Source: Actinomycetes bacterium (GTDB lineage Bacteria > Actinomycetota > Thermoleophilia > Solirubrobacterales > 70-9). From it: a stretch of 64,000 nucleotides of DNA. The position numbers and the translations under genes are program-made. The notes beneath the pieces were generated by a model. That model was not told where the DNA came from and searched no databases. It saw only the letters and a program-made list of their open reading frames with translations. Every line of letters begins with the position of its first letter. Position 1 is the stretch's first letter. Positions 42,648-49,985 of the stretch are shown here, piece after piece. The DNA lies in NCBI GenBank assembly GCA_023436605.1, contig JAEZIQ010000105.1, forward strand, positions 1-64,000, given 5' to 3'.

Positions 42648-43988
42648 CTAGGTCAGCGGTGCCGGACGACCGAGGTAAAAGCCCTGGAGGAAGTCGATTC
42701 CCATCTCCCGGACAAGGTCCAGAGTCCTTTCGTCTTCGATTCCTTCTGCCACCGTCGACACACCAAAGGTGCGGGAAACCGCCACGATCGAGCTGACCAC
42801 TCTCCGGCTCGCTTCCTCGGACTTCAGGTCCATCACGAATGAAGAATCGACCTTGAGGTCTACCGCCGGCAGGTGCCGGACGTAGGTGAACGATCCGTAA
42901 CCCGTGCCGAAATCGTCGAGCGAGACCGAGCATCCCATCTGGTTCAGCTGGACAACGAGGCTCCGGGCCGCGTCAAGGTTCTCGATGGCCGCTGTCTCGG
43001 TGATTTCGAAGCGGAGATTGCGTGGGTCCGTCCCGCTTTCGGTAAGCGCCCGCGAGATGGTTCCACCGAGGTGGGGAGCAGAAAGACTGCGTCCGGAGAG
43101 GTTGATCGCGACCGGTCGGCTGGCAGCGATGGCAATCCCTTCGCGGATCGCCCAGGCGTCAATCCGGTCGATCAGTTCCGAGTCCTCAGCGTAGGGCAGA
43201 AATTCGTTCGGTTGATGGACCTCGCCATCGACCACCATACGGATCAGGAGTTCGGTGTGGTCGACCTCCCCGGTCCGGGCATCGAAGACCGGCTGACCCC
43301 AGAACAAGAACGAAGACTCACGCAGAGCCTGTGTGATGCGTTCATGCCAGAGCGACCTGTCTTGTTCCGTCTCGGGGCTGGAGTCGCCGAACCCTTCGGT
43401 CATGTCGTGGGTGCTGATCGACATGCCGATCACCTCTCCGCTGGCGTTCTTCAGAGGGAAGGTCCGGCTGGAGATCCGGATCGTCTCCCCCGACTTGGTG
43501 ATCCGCTCCGATTCGAACTCCTCCCAGCCGCCACTGATCACCCGTCGAAAAGTCGCGCCGAGTTCTTTGGCTCGCTCCGGCGGAATGGTCAGATCGGTGA
43601 GCCGCCGGCCGATTGCTTCTTCAGATGTGTAGCCATAAAGCTTTCGCGCGCCTTCATTCCAGGCGGTGACGGAACCGTCGAGGTCGACCGAGAAGATCGC
43701 GTCCTCGGACGATCTCACGATGTCAGCCAGATGCCGGGTCTCCTCCTCCCTTAAACGAGCCTCGGCCTTGCTGCGCGACACCCTTGAAGCCGAGGCGATC
43801 GCGATCGCCAGGCCGACCCCGATCAGAACGAGCAGGACTCCGGCTGATCCCAGCACGACCCAGGCCGGCAGGGGCGAGAAATGATCGACTACAAGCAGGC
43901 TGACAGCCGTCAACGCGACCAGCCCCCGCGTCAGGGCGAAGCGGGCACCCAGCGGATCCGGAGACGTCAGTCTTCGCCTGAAAAACAT
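42648..43988 (-). CDS. PAS-EAL cyclic-di-GMP phosphodiesterase
   Basis: A 446-residue protein started at the ATG at 43988, with AAAGGGG before it; a TTG at 44012 would add eight residues. Two membrane segments (ALTAVSLLVVDHF, WVVLGSAGVLLVLIGVGLAI) precede a PAS domain (SSEDAIFSVDLDGSVTAWN, GYTSEEAIGRRLTDL) and an EAL domain. Catalytic features are ELLIRM (ELL variant of EAL), FEITETAAI, SLDDFGTGYGS, LKVDSSFV and AEGIED. No GGDEF domain is present, so it should break c-di-GMP down. It would affect attachment and motility-like behaviours. Confidence 0.88.
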   Translation of the reverse strand: MFFRRRLTSPDPLGARFALTRGLVALTAVSLLVVDHFSPLPAWVVLGSAGVLLVLIGVGLAIAIASASRVSRSKAEARLREEETRHLADIVRSSEDAIFSVDLDGSVTAWNEGARKLYGYTSEEAIGRRLTDLTIPPERAKELGATFRRVISGGWEEFESERITKSGETIRISSRTFPLKNASGEVIGMSISTHDMTEGFGDSSPETEQDRSLWHERITQALRESSFLFWGQPVFDARTGEVDHTELLIRMVVDGEVHQPNEFLPYAEDSELIDRIDAWAIREGIAIAASRPVAINLSGRSLSAPHLGGTISRALTESGTDPRNLRFEITETAAIENLDAARSLVVQLNQMGCSVSLDDFGTGYGSFTYVRHLPAVDLKVDSSFVMDLKSEEASRRVVSSIVAVSRTFGVSTVAEGIEDERTLDLVREMGIDFLQGFYLGRPAPLT

Positions 43989-44052
43989 CAATGTGCCCCT
44001 TTGCGTCGTCAATCAACGAACGTGGGCTCGGCGCCCCCTAAAGGCTCGACAA

Positions 44053-44077
44053 TCTCGGCAAAGTTACCTCACCGAGA
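44053..44077. other. hairpin in the leader of the EAL gene
   Basis: TCTCGG and CCGAGA pair over a 13-base loop about 65-90 bases before the EAL start. The surrounding 140-base gap has no gene. It may be a leader RNA structure, but it matches no riboswitch that could be recognised. Confidence 0.25.
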
Positions 44078-44154
44078 ACACGGGATCAACGCTAGGGAGC
44101 GCCGGTTCCGATTGGCAAGGGGCTGGTGAGAATTACGCCAACTGCTTCTGCGAA

Positions 44155-44355
44155 CTAGGCCGGGGTGAGTAGTTCGGGGTCGACCTCGATGTACGAAATG
44201 GCCTGCCCGAGGTCGTCATCGAACTCGAGGATGGCTATCTCTTCGGCCAAAGTCGGATCGTCGAAGATCCTGCTGATCAGAACCTCGACCGCCGCGTCCG
44301 GACAATCGAACGCTTCCAGGCATTCCCCGGAACTTCGTACAAGCTCATATCTCAC
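44155..44355 (-). CDS. small acidic protein of unknown function
   Basis: A 66-residue protein starting at a GTG at 44355 (VRYELVRSSGECLEAFDC read with M first), strongly acidic with aspartate-glutamate runs and two cysteines. A TATCTT box stands seven bases upstream on the minus strand, matching the leaderless pattern that marks genuine genes in this window. The open frame continues to 44724, but that part overlaps the convincing plus-strand gene at 44461. No family is recognised. Confidence 0.55.
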   Translation of the reverse strand: MRYELVRSSGECLEAFDCPDAAVEVLISRIFDDPTLAEEIAILEFDDDLGQAISYIEVDPELLTPA

Positions 44356-44362
44356 GGAACCG

Positions 44363-44368
44363 AAGATA
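44363..44368 (-). promoter_or_regulatory. -10 box TATCTT of the 44355 gene
   Basis: On the minus strand TATCTT lies seven bases ahead of the GTG at 44355. It is the main support for this small gene. Confidence 0.4.
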
Positions 44369-44460
44369 GGCGGCAGACCGGACGAAACCGCGCCGTTTAG
44401 GGCCTCACGGCGTCGGGCACCACAAGAGTTCGGCATCACCAGCGAGGAAAGGCCCGGATC

Positions 44461-44682
44461 ATGAGCAAACCTGACGAGAACGACACTGACGAAGGCGTCC
44501 AGACCCCAGTTGCCGGCGACCCGCTCGGCGGCACCGGCGGAGACATCGGCGGAGGACCTACAGGCGACATACGGAACTCGCCCGGGATCGTCGAGGGCAA
44601 CACCCTGCCGCTCCCCGTGATCGCCACCGCGGCTGCGTCCTTCCTGGTCGGACTCCTGGTCGGCTGGGCTCTCTGGAAGTAG
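44461..44682 (+). CDS. small membrane protein with glycine-rich acidic head
   Basis: A 73-residue protein: about 48 residues rich in Asp, Gly, Pro and Thr (SKPDENDTDEGVQTPVAGDP and GGTGGDIGGGPTGDIR) followed by one membrane segment (VIATAAASFLVGLLVGWALW) and a single terminal lysine. AGGAAAGG stands upstream of the ATG. Its flexible N-terminal part is cytoplasmic or external depending on insertion; the sequence alone does not settle it. It precedes the manganese catalase by 70 bases. Confidence 0.65.
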   Translation: MSKPDENDTDEGVQTPVAGDPLGGTGGDIGGGPTGDIRNSPGIVEGNTLPLPVIATAAASFLVGLLVGWALWK

Positions 44683-44751
44683 GCCAGACCACCGTTTACT
44701 CACCCGGTCCCGTGGTACCGGCACGCTTTACCCCAAAGATTGGAGCTTCAC

Positions 44752-45663
44752 ATGATCATGCGTATAGACCGTCTCCAGGCCGAGATGCCACCGCCCTCGG
44801 ATCCCGATCCGGCCGGCGCCGCGGTGGTTCAGGAGCTGCTCGGGGGCAAGTTCGGCGAAATGTCGACCTTCATGAACTACACCTTCCAGTCGTTCAACTT
44901 CAGGGCTCGTCAGGACGCGAGACCGTTCTTCGACCTCATCTCGAGCATCGCGGCCGAGGAGTTCGGCCACATCGAGCTCGTATCGACGGCGATCAACACG
45001 ATGTTGACCGGGGCCGGCGAGAAGGGCAAACTGCCCGACCCCAAGGACCTCCTCAACCCCCAGCAATTCACAAACGGTGGTGCTGGAACCCTGGTGCAGG
45101 ATTCGAACGGAAAGCCGTGGAATGGTGATTATGTGACTTCGACCGGCGATCTGGTCGAAGACCTGACCCACAACTTCTTTCTCGAAACGGGTGCCCGCAA
45201 CGGCAAATTGAAGGTTTACGAAATGTGTGATCACCCGGCGGCCCGGGCGCTTACGGGCTATCTGCTGGTTCGAGGCGGAGTTCACCAGATCGCCTACGCG
45301 AGGGCCGTCGAAAACCTGACCGGTGCTGACCTGATGAAGATGTTCCCGGCTCCGGCGATTCGCACCGACCAGATCCCCGAGTGTCAGCCGCACATCGAAC
45401 GAGGCGAACACAAGAAGCTTTACCGGTTCTCCCCGAACGACTACCTGGAGCTGGCCGCTGTGTTCAACGGTCCCCATCCGGAAACCGGCGAAGAACTGGA
45501 GATCGCTGAAGAACCGACCCCCGAGGGTGCGCTGGCGAACGACCTGCCGGCCCAGGAAGGGGTTTTCGCGCCAGGCTACGAGCCGGAAGAGATTGCCGAG
45601 ATCGCCCGCAAGTTGAGGGAAAAGGCAGGTCTCTCCGATGAGCCCACGGGCGAGGTCGCCTGA
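44752..45663 (+). CDS. manganese catalase
   Basis: A 303-residue di-manganese catalase. The helical bundle carries the metal-binding glutamates and histidines: ELLGGKFGEMSTFMNYTFQ, SIAAEEFGHIELVSTAINTM, LVEDLTHNFFLETGARNGKL and YLLVRGGVHQIAYARAVE. It breaks down hydrogen peroxide without heme. The acidic C-terminal tail (ETGEELEIAEEPTPEGALA) is typical. A GGAG at 44742-44745 supports the ATG at 44752; an in-frame TTG at 44740 is less likely. Confidence 0.94.
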   Translation: MIMRIDRLQAEMPPPSDPDPAGAAVVQELLGGKFGEMSTFMNYTFQSFNFRARQDARPFFDLISSIAAEEFGHIELVSTAINTMLTGAGEKGKLPDPKDLLNPQQFTNGGAGTLVQDSNGKPWNGDYVTSTGDLVEDLTHNFFLETGARNGKLKVYEMCDHPAARALTGYLLVRGGVHQIAYARAVENLTGADLMKMFPAPAIRTDQIPECQPHIERGEHKKLYRFSPNDYLELAAVFNGPHPETGEELEIAEEPTPEGALANDLPAQEGVFAPGYEPEEIAEIARKLREKAGLSDEPTGEVA

Positions 45664-45713
45664 GAACCCGGGTCAGTTTTAGCCGTCGGCGACTTCAGGT
45701 CGCCGGCGGACCC

Positions 45714-46082
45714 TCACGCAGGTTTGACCGCCTGCTGGAGAGCCCAGCGGTTTCCGTCGGGGTCGGCGAAGAAGACGAACCTGCCCCACGGGAACTCCTG
45801 GACGTCGCTGGCCTCCACCCCTCGCTCCTGAAGGAAAGCCAGCGCCTCTTCGGCATCGGGAATAACCACTTGCATGTTGTCGAGACTTCCCGGTTCCATC
45901 TCGGTAATGCCCATCCCGAAAGCGATCGAACAGGCGGACCCGGGCGGGGTCATCTGGACGAACCTGATCTGGTCGCTGACCGTGTGATCGTGGTCGAGGT
46001 TGAAGCCGATCGATTCGTAGAACTCCCTGGCACGGTCAACGTCAGTGACCGGCACGCCGATCAACTCGATTTTCCAGTCCAT
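45714..46082 (-). CDS. VOC-family (glyoxalase-like) protein
   Basis: A 122-residue protein started at the ATG at 46082 (GGTGA precedes it). It has the paired beta-alpha-beta units of the vicinal oxygen chelate fold: WKIELIGVPVTDVDRAREFYE, VQMTPPGSACSIAFG, QVVIPDAEEALAFLQERG and WGRFVFFADPDGNRWALQQ. Such folds serve glyoxalases, dioxygenases and drug-resistance proteins; the metal ligands here are a partial set, so the reaction is open. It converges with the catalase. Confidence 0.85.
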   Translation of the reverse strand: MDWKIELIGVPVTDVDRAREFYESIGFNLDHDHTVSDQIRFVQMTPPGSACSIAFGMGITEMEPGSLDNMQVVIPDAEEALAFLQERGVEASDVQEFPWGRFVFFADPDGNRWALQQAVKPA

Positions 46083-46119
46083 TTGTTCACCATAACGCCG
46101 CTCGGACATAACGCCAAGA

Positions 46120-46147
46120 AGCGCCGCCTCCTCTCGGAAGCGGCGCT
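46120..46147 (-). terminator. intrinsic terminator after the collagen-like gene
   Basis: An eight-base stem AGCGCCGC/GCGGCGCT with a 12-base loop lies just beyond the stop of the minus-strand gene at 46196; TTCTTGG follows on that strand. Confidence 0.55.
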
Positions 46148-46195
46148 CCTGTCTGGCGGGATTGACCCGTTCCTGCGGAGTCCGGGCGGGCTGCC

Positions 46196-46795
46196 CTACT
46201 GGACCGGCACCGCGAGGATGTTGCCGCTGACTCCGGCCACCTGGTTTCCGGCGTGGCAGCCGAGAGTCACCGAGGTGACTTCGCTGGTTTCCGTCACCAT
46301 CTGGATCGGAATCGTGGTCCGTCCGCCGCCGTTGTTGTCGTAGACGCTGGTCACGCTGCCGCCACCGTTGTTGCCTGAGAGCGAGCAGCTGACGACATCG
46401 GTCGCGTTGGTTGCGATCGCCACGTTCGCGGTGACCATGTATTTGCCGGCCGGAACGGATGCGGTCGCAAGTCCGAATTCGGTGTTCGCGGGAATATTCA
46501 GGCTTCCGGCTTCGGTGAAAGTCGGGCTGACGATGCCCGGGTCGCCCTTCGGCCCCTGTTCACCCTGGGGGCCCGGCTTGCCCTTCAGCGTCTTGATCGT
46601 CTTCGGCGCGAGCTTCTTCGGGGTGATGGTTTTGTTCTTCAGCTTCTTGCCGGCGACCGTGTTGTTCTTGATCTTGGCGCCGTTGATCAGGCCGGAGGCA
46701 GCGGTGGCCGTACCACCAACCGCTACGAAAAGCGCCAGCATGGCGATGATCGCGGCCGGACGAAACTGCTTGATGCGGGTGACGATGGAATTCAT
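46196..46795 (-). CDS. collagen-like secreted surface protein
   Basis: A 199-residue exported protein: leader KQFRPAAIIAMLALFVAVGG with cleavage near TATAA, a basic stretch with repeated lysines (AKIKNNTVAGKKLKNKTITP), then a short collagen-like Gly-x-y run (GKPGPQGEQGPKGDPG), and a C-terminal beta domain (VPAGKYMVTANVAIATNATD, CSLSGNNGGG, VTLGCHAGN) with two cysteines. It belongs to the same broad group as the surface protein at 9566 and to collagen-like proteins common in Solirubrobacterales. It probably forms an extracellular fibre or adhesin. TCTCC/GGAGA is near the start. Confidence 0.8.
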   Translation of the reverse strand: MNSIVTRIKQFRPAAIIAMLALFVAVGGTATAASGLINGAKIKNNTVAGKKLKNKTITPKKLAPKTIKTLKGKPGPQGEQGPKGDPGIVSPTFTEAGSLNIPANTEFGLATASVPAGKYMVTANVAIATNATDVVSCSLSGNNGGGSVTSVYDNNGGGRTTIPIQMVTETSEVTSVTLGCHAGNQVAGVSGNILAVPVQ

Positions 46796-46943
46796 GTTTA
46801 TCTCCTGTGGGAATTGGTTTGTTTGCGCTTCTGTGGAGATAACGAGGCCGCGGTCCGAAACTTACGCGGGATCGGAAAAACTTTTCCAGGATGCGGCAAA
46901 TCCGCTTGCGAAGCCAGAATGTCGACGAAATTCTTTCTTGACC

Positions 46944-46949
46944 TAGAAT
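46944..46949 (+). promoter_or_regulatory. -10 box TAGAAT of the DUF202 gene
   Basis: TAGAAT is six bases before the ATG at 46956, leaving no room for a Shine-Dalgarno. Confidence 0.55.
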
Positions 46950-46955
46950 CGGTCT

Positions 46956-47300
46956 ATGCCCACCTCGGAACAGAATGACCAGACCCGTACGCGTCTGGCC
47001 GGCGAAAGGACCCAGCTTTCGTGGGTGAGGACCGGCCTGACCGCGATCGCCGTAGGCGTGGGTCTCGCCCGGGTCGTGCCCCTTCTTGACACCGGAGCCG
47101 TTGCCTGGCCTTACGAGGGGCTGGGCGTGGCTTACTGCGCTTTCGGAGTCGGGCTGATCATTCTCGGTGTCCAGCGAGGAAAGCTCTCCGCCAATCCCGA
47201 TCCGGAAAAACCACACGTTCCCGCGAGCGGAGTTTTTCTCGCCTCAGGGGGAATCCTGCTCGGCATCGCGACCATTGTCGTGGTCATCCTGGCCCGCTGA
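46956..47300 (+). CDS. DUF202 membrane protein
   Basis: A 114-residue protein with three hydrophobic segments and the family motif RTRLAGERTQLSWVRTGLTA at the N-terminus, as in YidH-like DUF202 proteins. The function of the family is not settled; fungal relatives sit in the vacuolar VTC complex. It ends six bases from the convergent enoyl-CoA hydratase. Confidence 0.85.
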   Translation: MPTSEQNDQTRTRLAGERTQLSWVRTGLTAIAVGVGLARVVPLLDTGAVAWPYEGLGVAYCAFGVGLIILGVQRGKLSANPDPEKPHVPASGVFLASGGILLGIATIVVVILAR

Positions 47301-47306
47301 CGGGCT

Positions 47307-48218
47307 TCAACTCTCCGGTTTCAGGCCGAAGTCACCGAAGGGTTCGTCCCTTTCGCGGACCGCCTGCTTGAAGCCTTTCTCGGCGGCCCGTTGCTGGAAG
47401 GCAAATCCTTCCGGTGTGTGACGGGTGATTCCGTCGAAGACCGTACCGATCAGCTGGGTCTGGTGAAGACCCTGCGCGTAGAGCGACTGGTTGACCAGGA
47501 GTTTCATCATCTGGAGCTGGTTGAGCGGCACCATCGCGATGCGGGCCGCGAGTTCGTCGACCGCCGCGTCAAGTTCGGAGGCCGGATGGGATTCGATCGC
47601 CAAACCGGTTGCCACTGCCTCCCTGCCGTTCAGGCTGTCACCGGTGAAAAGAAGGCGCTTTGCCTGCTGAGCCCCCAGCCGGTAGGCCCATAGGGACGTG
47701 GTCGGTGAACCCCATACCCGGGCCGGCGGATATCCGATCTTCGCATCGTCGGCAATCACCAGAAGATCGCTGCACAACGCAAGGTCGGTACCGCCCGCCA
47801 CGCAGAAGCCATGGACCTTGCAGATCACCGGCTTGGTGCAGTGGAAGAGCGACATGAATGCCCGAACGTTCCGACTCATCCCCGCGTAGTCGACCATCGG
47901 ATCCCAGATTGCCGACGGGTCGTGGTTCGCTGCCTGGACCCTTGGATCGAGCGGTGAACCAGGTGGTGCGTCTTCGGTTCCGAACTCGGCCTCGAGCATC
48001 CTTTCGGCGCTGGCGACCAGGTCGTAGCCGCCACAGAATCCGGTTCCGTTTCCGGAAAGCACGATCACCTTCACCTCGGGATCCAGATCGAGACGCTCCA
48101 CGGAGTCGGCAAGTTCGCTGATCAGCTCCGGGGTCAGGCCGTTGCCCCGCTCCGGTCGGTTCAGGGTAATCCGGCCTATCCCCTCCCCCGTTTCGAGAAT
48201 CATCGTCTTCGTCTCCAT
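47307..48218 (-). CDS. enoyl-CoA hydratase/isomerase family protein (second)
   Basis: A 303-residue crotonase-fold protein: IVLSGNGTGFCGGYDLVASA forms the first oxyanion region, LFHCTKPVICKVHGFCVAGGTD the second, and SDLLVIADDAKIGYPPARVW follows. The long insertion between (LEAEFGTEDAPPGSPLDP) is seen in some actinobacterial members. It differs from the 34617 protein in length and insertion, so they are not close copies. The substrate is unknown. Confidence 0.88.
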   Translation of the reverse strand: METKTMILETGEGIGRITLNRPERGNGLTPELISELADSVERLDLDPEVKVIVLSGNGTGFCGGYDLVASAERMLEAEFGTEDAPPGSPLDPRVQAANHDPSAIWDPMVDYAGMSRNVRAFMSLFHCTKPVICKVHGFCVAGGTDLALCSDLLVIADDAKIGYPPARVWGSPTTSLWAYRLGAQQAKRLLFTGDSLNGREAVATGLAIESHPASELDAAVDELAARIAMVPLNQLQMMKLLVNQSLYAQGLHQTQLIGTVFDGITRHTPEGFAFQQRAAEKGFKQAVRERDEPFGDFGLKPES

Positions 48219-48224
48219 GGGCCG

Positions 48225-48230
48225 ATGCTA
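48225..48230 (-). promoter_or_regulatory. -10 box TAGCAT of the 48218 gene
   Basis: On the minus strand TAGCAT is six bases before the ATG at 48218. Confidence 0.45.
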
Positions 48231-48266
48231 CCCGCGGCCTCTGAGGTCTCCGTTTACCGGCGCCAA

Positions 48267-48272
48267 TATTCT
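48267..48272 (+). promoter_or_regulatory. -10 box TATTCT of the CPA1 antiporter gene
   Basis: TATTCT lies eight bases before the GTG at 48281, which decides the start. Confidence 0.5.
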
Positions 48273-48280
48273 GGGCCCCC

Positions 48281-49984
48281 GTGGAGCTTTCGGTAATCGC
48301 AGTCGGCGGCGTGATGAGCGTCGTCCTGGTCTCACTTTTCTCCCAGCGGCTGGGTGTCGCAGCACCGCTGATGCTGGTCCTGGCCGGGGCCCTCATCGGC
48401 CTTTTCCCGAAGGTTTCCGCGACCTCGATACAGCCCGAATGGATTCTCGGCGGCATCCTCCCGCCGCTCCTCTATGCGGCGGCAGTCAACATGCCGACCA
48501 CCGACTTCCGTCGTAATCTGAAGCCGATCACTGGGCTGGCGGTCCTCCTTGTGGTGATTTCCACCGGAATCCTCGGCGTCCTGTTTCACACGCTAATGCC
48601 GCAGATCGGGTGGCCCGCGGCTTTCGCTCTGGCCGCCGTACTGAGTCCGACGGACGCGGTAGCCGCAACCGCTGTCGGCCGCCGGCTCGGGCTGCCCTCC
48701 AGGCTACTCGCGATTCTCGAGGGCGAAGGTCTGGTCAATGACGCCACTGCTCTGGTCCTGCTGCGCTCGGCGGTTGCGGCGATGGGTGCCGGAGTTACCG
48801 CCGGGGGCGTGCTCGGGGACTTTGTGCTCGCCGTGGTGGGCGCCGTCGGAATCGGCCTGATCGTCGGGTTCGTGAACGTGCGGGTCAGACGGAGGATCGG
48901 CGATCCGGTCCTGAACACCGCGATTTCATTCGTGGTTCCGTTTCTGGCCTATGTCCCGGCTGAGGATTTCGGGTTCTCGGGCATCCTCGCTGTGGTGGTC
49001 GCCGGTTTGGTCACCAGTGACCTTGCGGCCCGTTATCTAAAGGCCGATGACCGGATCACCGAGGAGAACAACTGGAAGACCTTCGCCTTCCTGATGGAGG
49101 GCTTCATCTTCCTGCTGATGGGGATCAGCCTCGAAGACGTGCTGTCCGCGGCCGGCAGCAGGGGCTTTGACATCGGACAGGCGATCTTCTATGGCGTGAT
49201 CGCGGCTCTGTTTCTGGTCCTGGTCCGCGTGGTCTTTGTGGTGCCACTCTTCGCGATGATCAAGCGTGGCGACCGCCTTGCCGCGGATTCGAAACCGAAC
49301 GTCGACGACTACAAATCGTCGCTGTCCAGCGACCGGATACCGGACTCCCTGGCCGCCCGGCGGGCCCGGTTCCTCGATGCCAAGGTCGCCAAGGTCAGCG
49401 CTGACATCGACTTCCGGATGCGCGAGTCGCTCGGGTGGCGTTCGGCAGGGGTGCTGGCCTGGTCCGGCATGCGCGGTGCCGTGACGGTTGCCGCGGCGCA
49501 GACCCTGCCGCTCGAAACCCCCTACAGGGCGGAGCTGGTCCTGATCGCCTACGTGGGCGCGGCGTTGACGCTGCTGTTTCAGGGTTCGACGCTTCCGTGG
49601 GTGATCCGGAAACTGAATGTTGAAGGGGACGACACCGAGGAACTCCGCCGGCAGCGCCTGGAGATGGTCGATGAACTGTCGGAGGCGGCCCGTTCGGAGC
49701 TGGAAATGATCGCCGCGTCGGAACAGTTTGACCCGGACGTAATCGAACGGGTAAAAAACGACAGTCTCGCCGGCCGGCAGGAGCGGTTCAACCAGTACCA
49801 GGACCCGGATCACACGAGGAGGGAATACATACAGCTTCGGCTCATCATCCTCGAAGCTGAACGGAAGCGAATGCTCGAGCACCTGCGCGTCGGCACCTAC
49901 AGTGCGGAAGTGATCGAAGCCACTCAGAAGCTGCTTGATCTCGAAGAAGCCCGGCTTCAGGAGATCTCCGGCCAGGACCCCTAG
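48281..49984 (+). CDS. CPA1-family Na+/H+ antiporter
   Basis: A 567-residue protein with about 12 membrane segments and the CPA1 landmarks PEWILGGILPPLLYAAAVNM, AALAAVLSPTDAVAATAVGR-like AFALAAVLSPTDAV, LLAILEGEGLVNDATALVL with the ion-binding ND pair, and GMRGAVTVAAAQTLPLETPY in segment 11. The last 130 residues form a charged helical tail (RRQRLEMVDELSEAARSELE). It swaps sodium or potassium for protons. It complements NhaA at the other end of the window. A GTG start. Confidence 0.93.
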   Translation: MELSVIAVGGVMSVVLVSLFSQRLGVAAPLMLVLAGALIGLFPKVSATSIQPEWILGGILPPLLYAAAVNMPTTDFRRNLKPITGLAVLLVVISTGILGVLFHTLMPQIGWPAAFALAAVLSPTDAVAATAVGRRLGLPSRLLAILEGEGLVNDATALVLLRSAVAAMGAGVTAGGVLGDFVLAVVGAVGIGLIVGFVNVRVRRRIGDPVLNTAISFVVPFLAYVPAEDFGFSGILAVVVAGLVTSDLAARYLKADDRITEENNWKTFAFLMEGFIFLLMGISLEDVLSAAGSRGFDIGQAIFYGVIAALFLVLVRVVFVVPLFAMIKRGDRLAADSKPNVDDYKSSLSSDRIPDSLAARRARFLDAKVAKVSADIDFRMRESLGWRSAGVLAWSGMRGAVTVAAAQTLPLETPYRAELVLIAYVGAALTLLFQGSTLPWVIRKLNVEGDDTEELRRQRLEMVDELSEAARSELEMIAASEQFDPDVIERVKNDSLAGRQERFNQYQDPDHTRREYIQLRLIILEAERKRMLEHLRVGTYSAEVIEATQKLLDLEEARLQEISGQDP

Positions 49985-49985
49985 T

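Noticed and set aside
44013..44154. possible riboswitch before the EAL gene
   Set aside because: Apart from one hairpin, no c-di-GMP, Mg2+ or other known riboswitch block could be recognised.
44155..44724. 189-residue minus-strand frame
   Set aside because: Its first two thirds are antisense to a well-supported small membrane gene; only the last 66 residues have their own promoter box.
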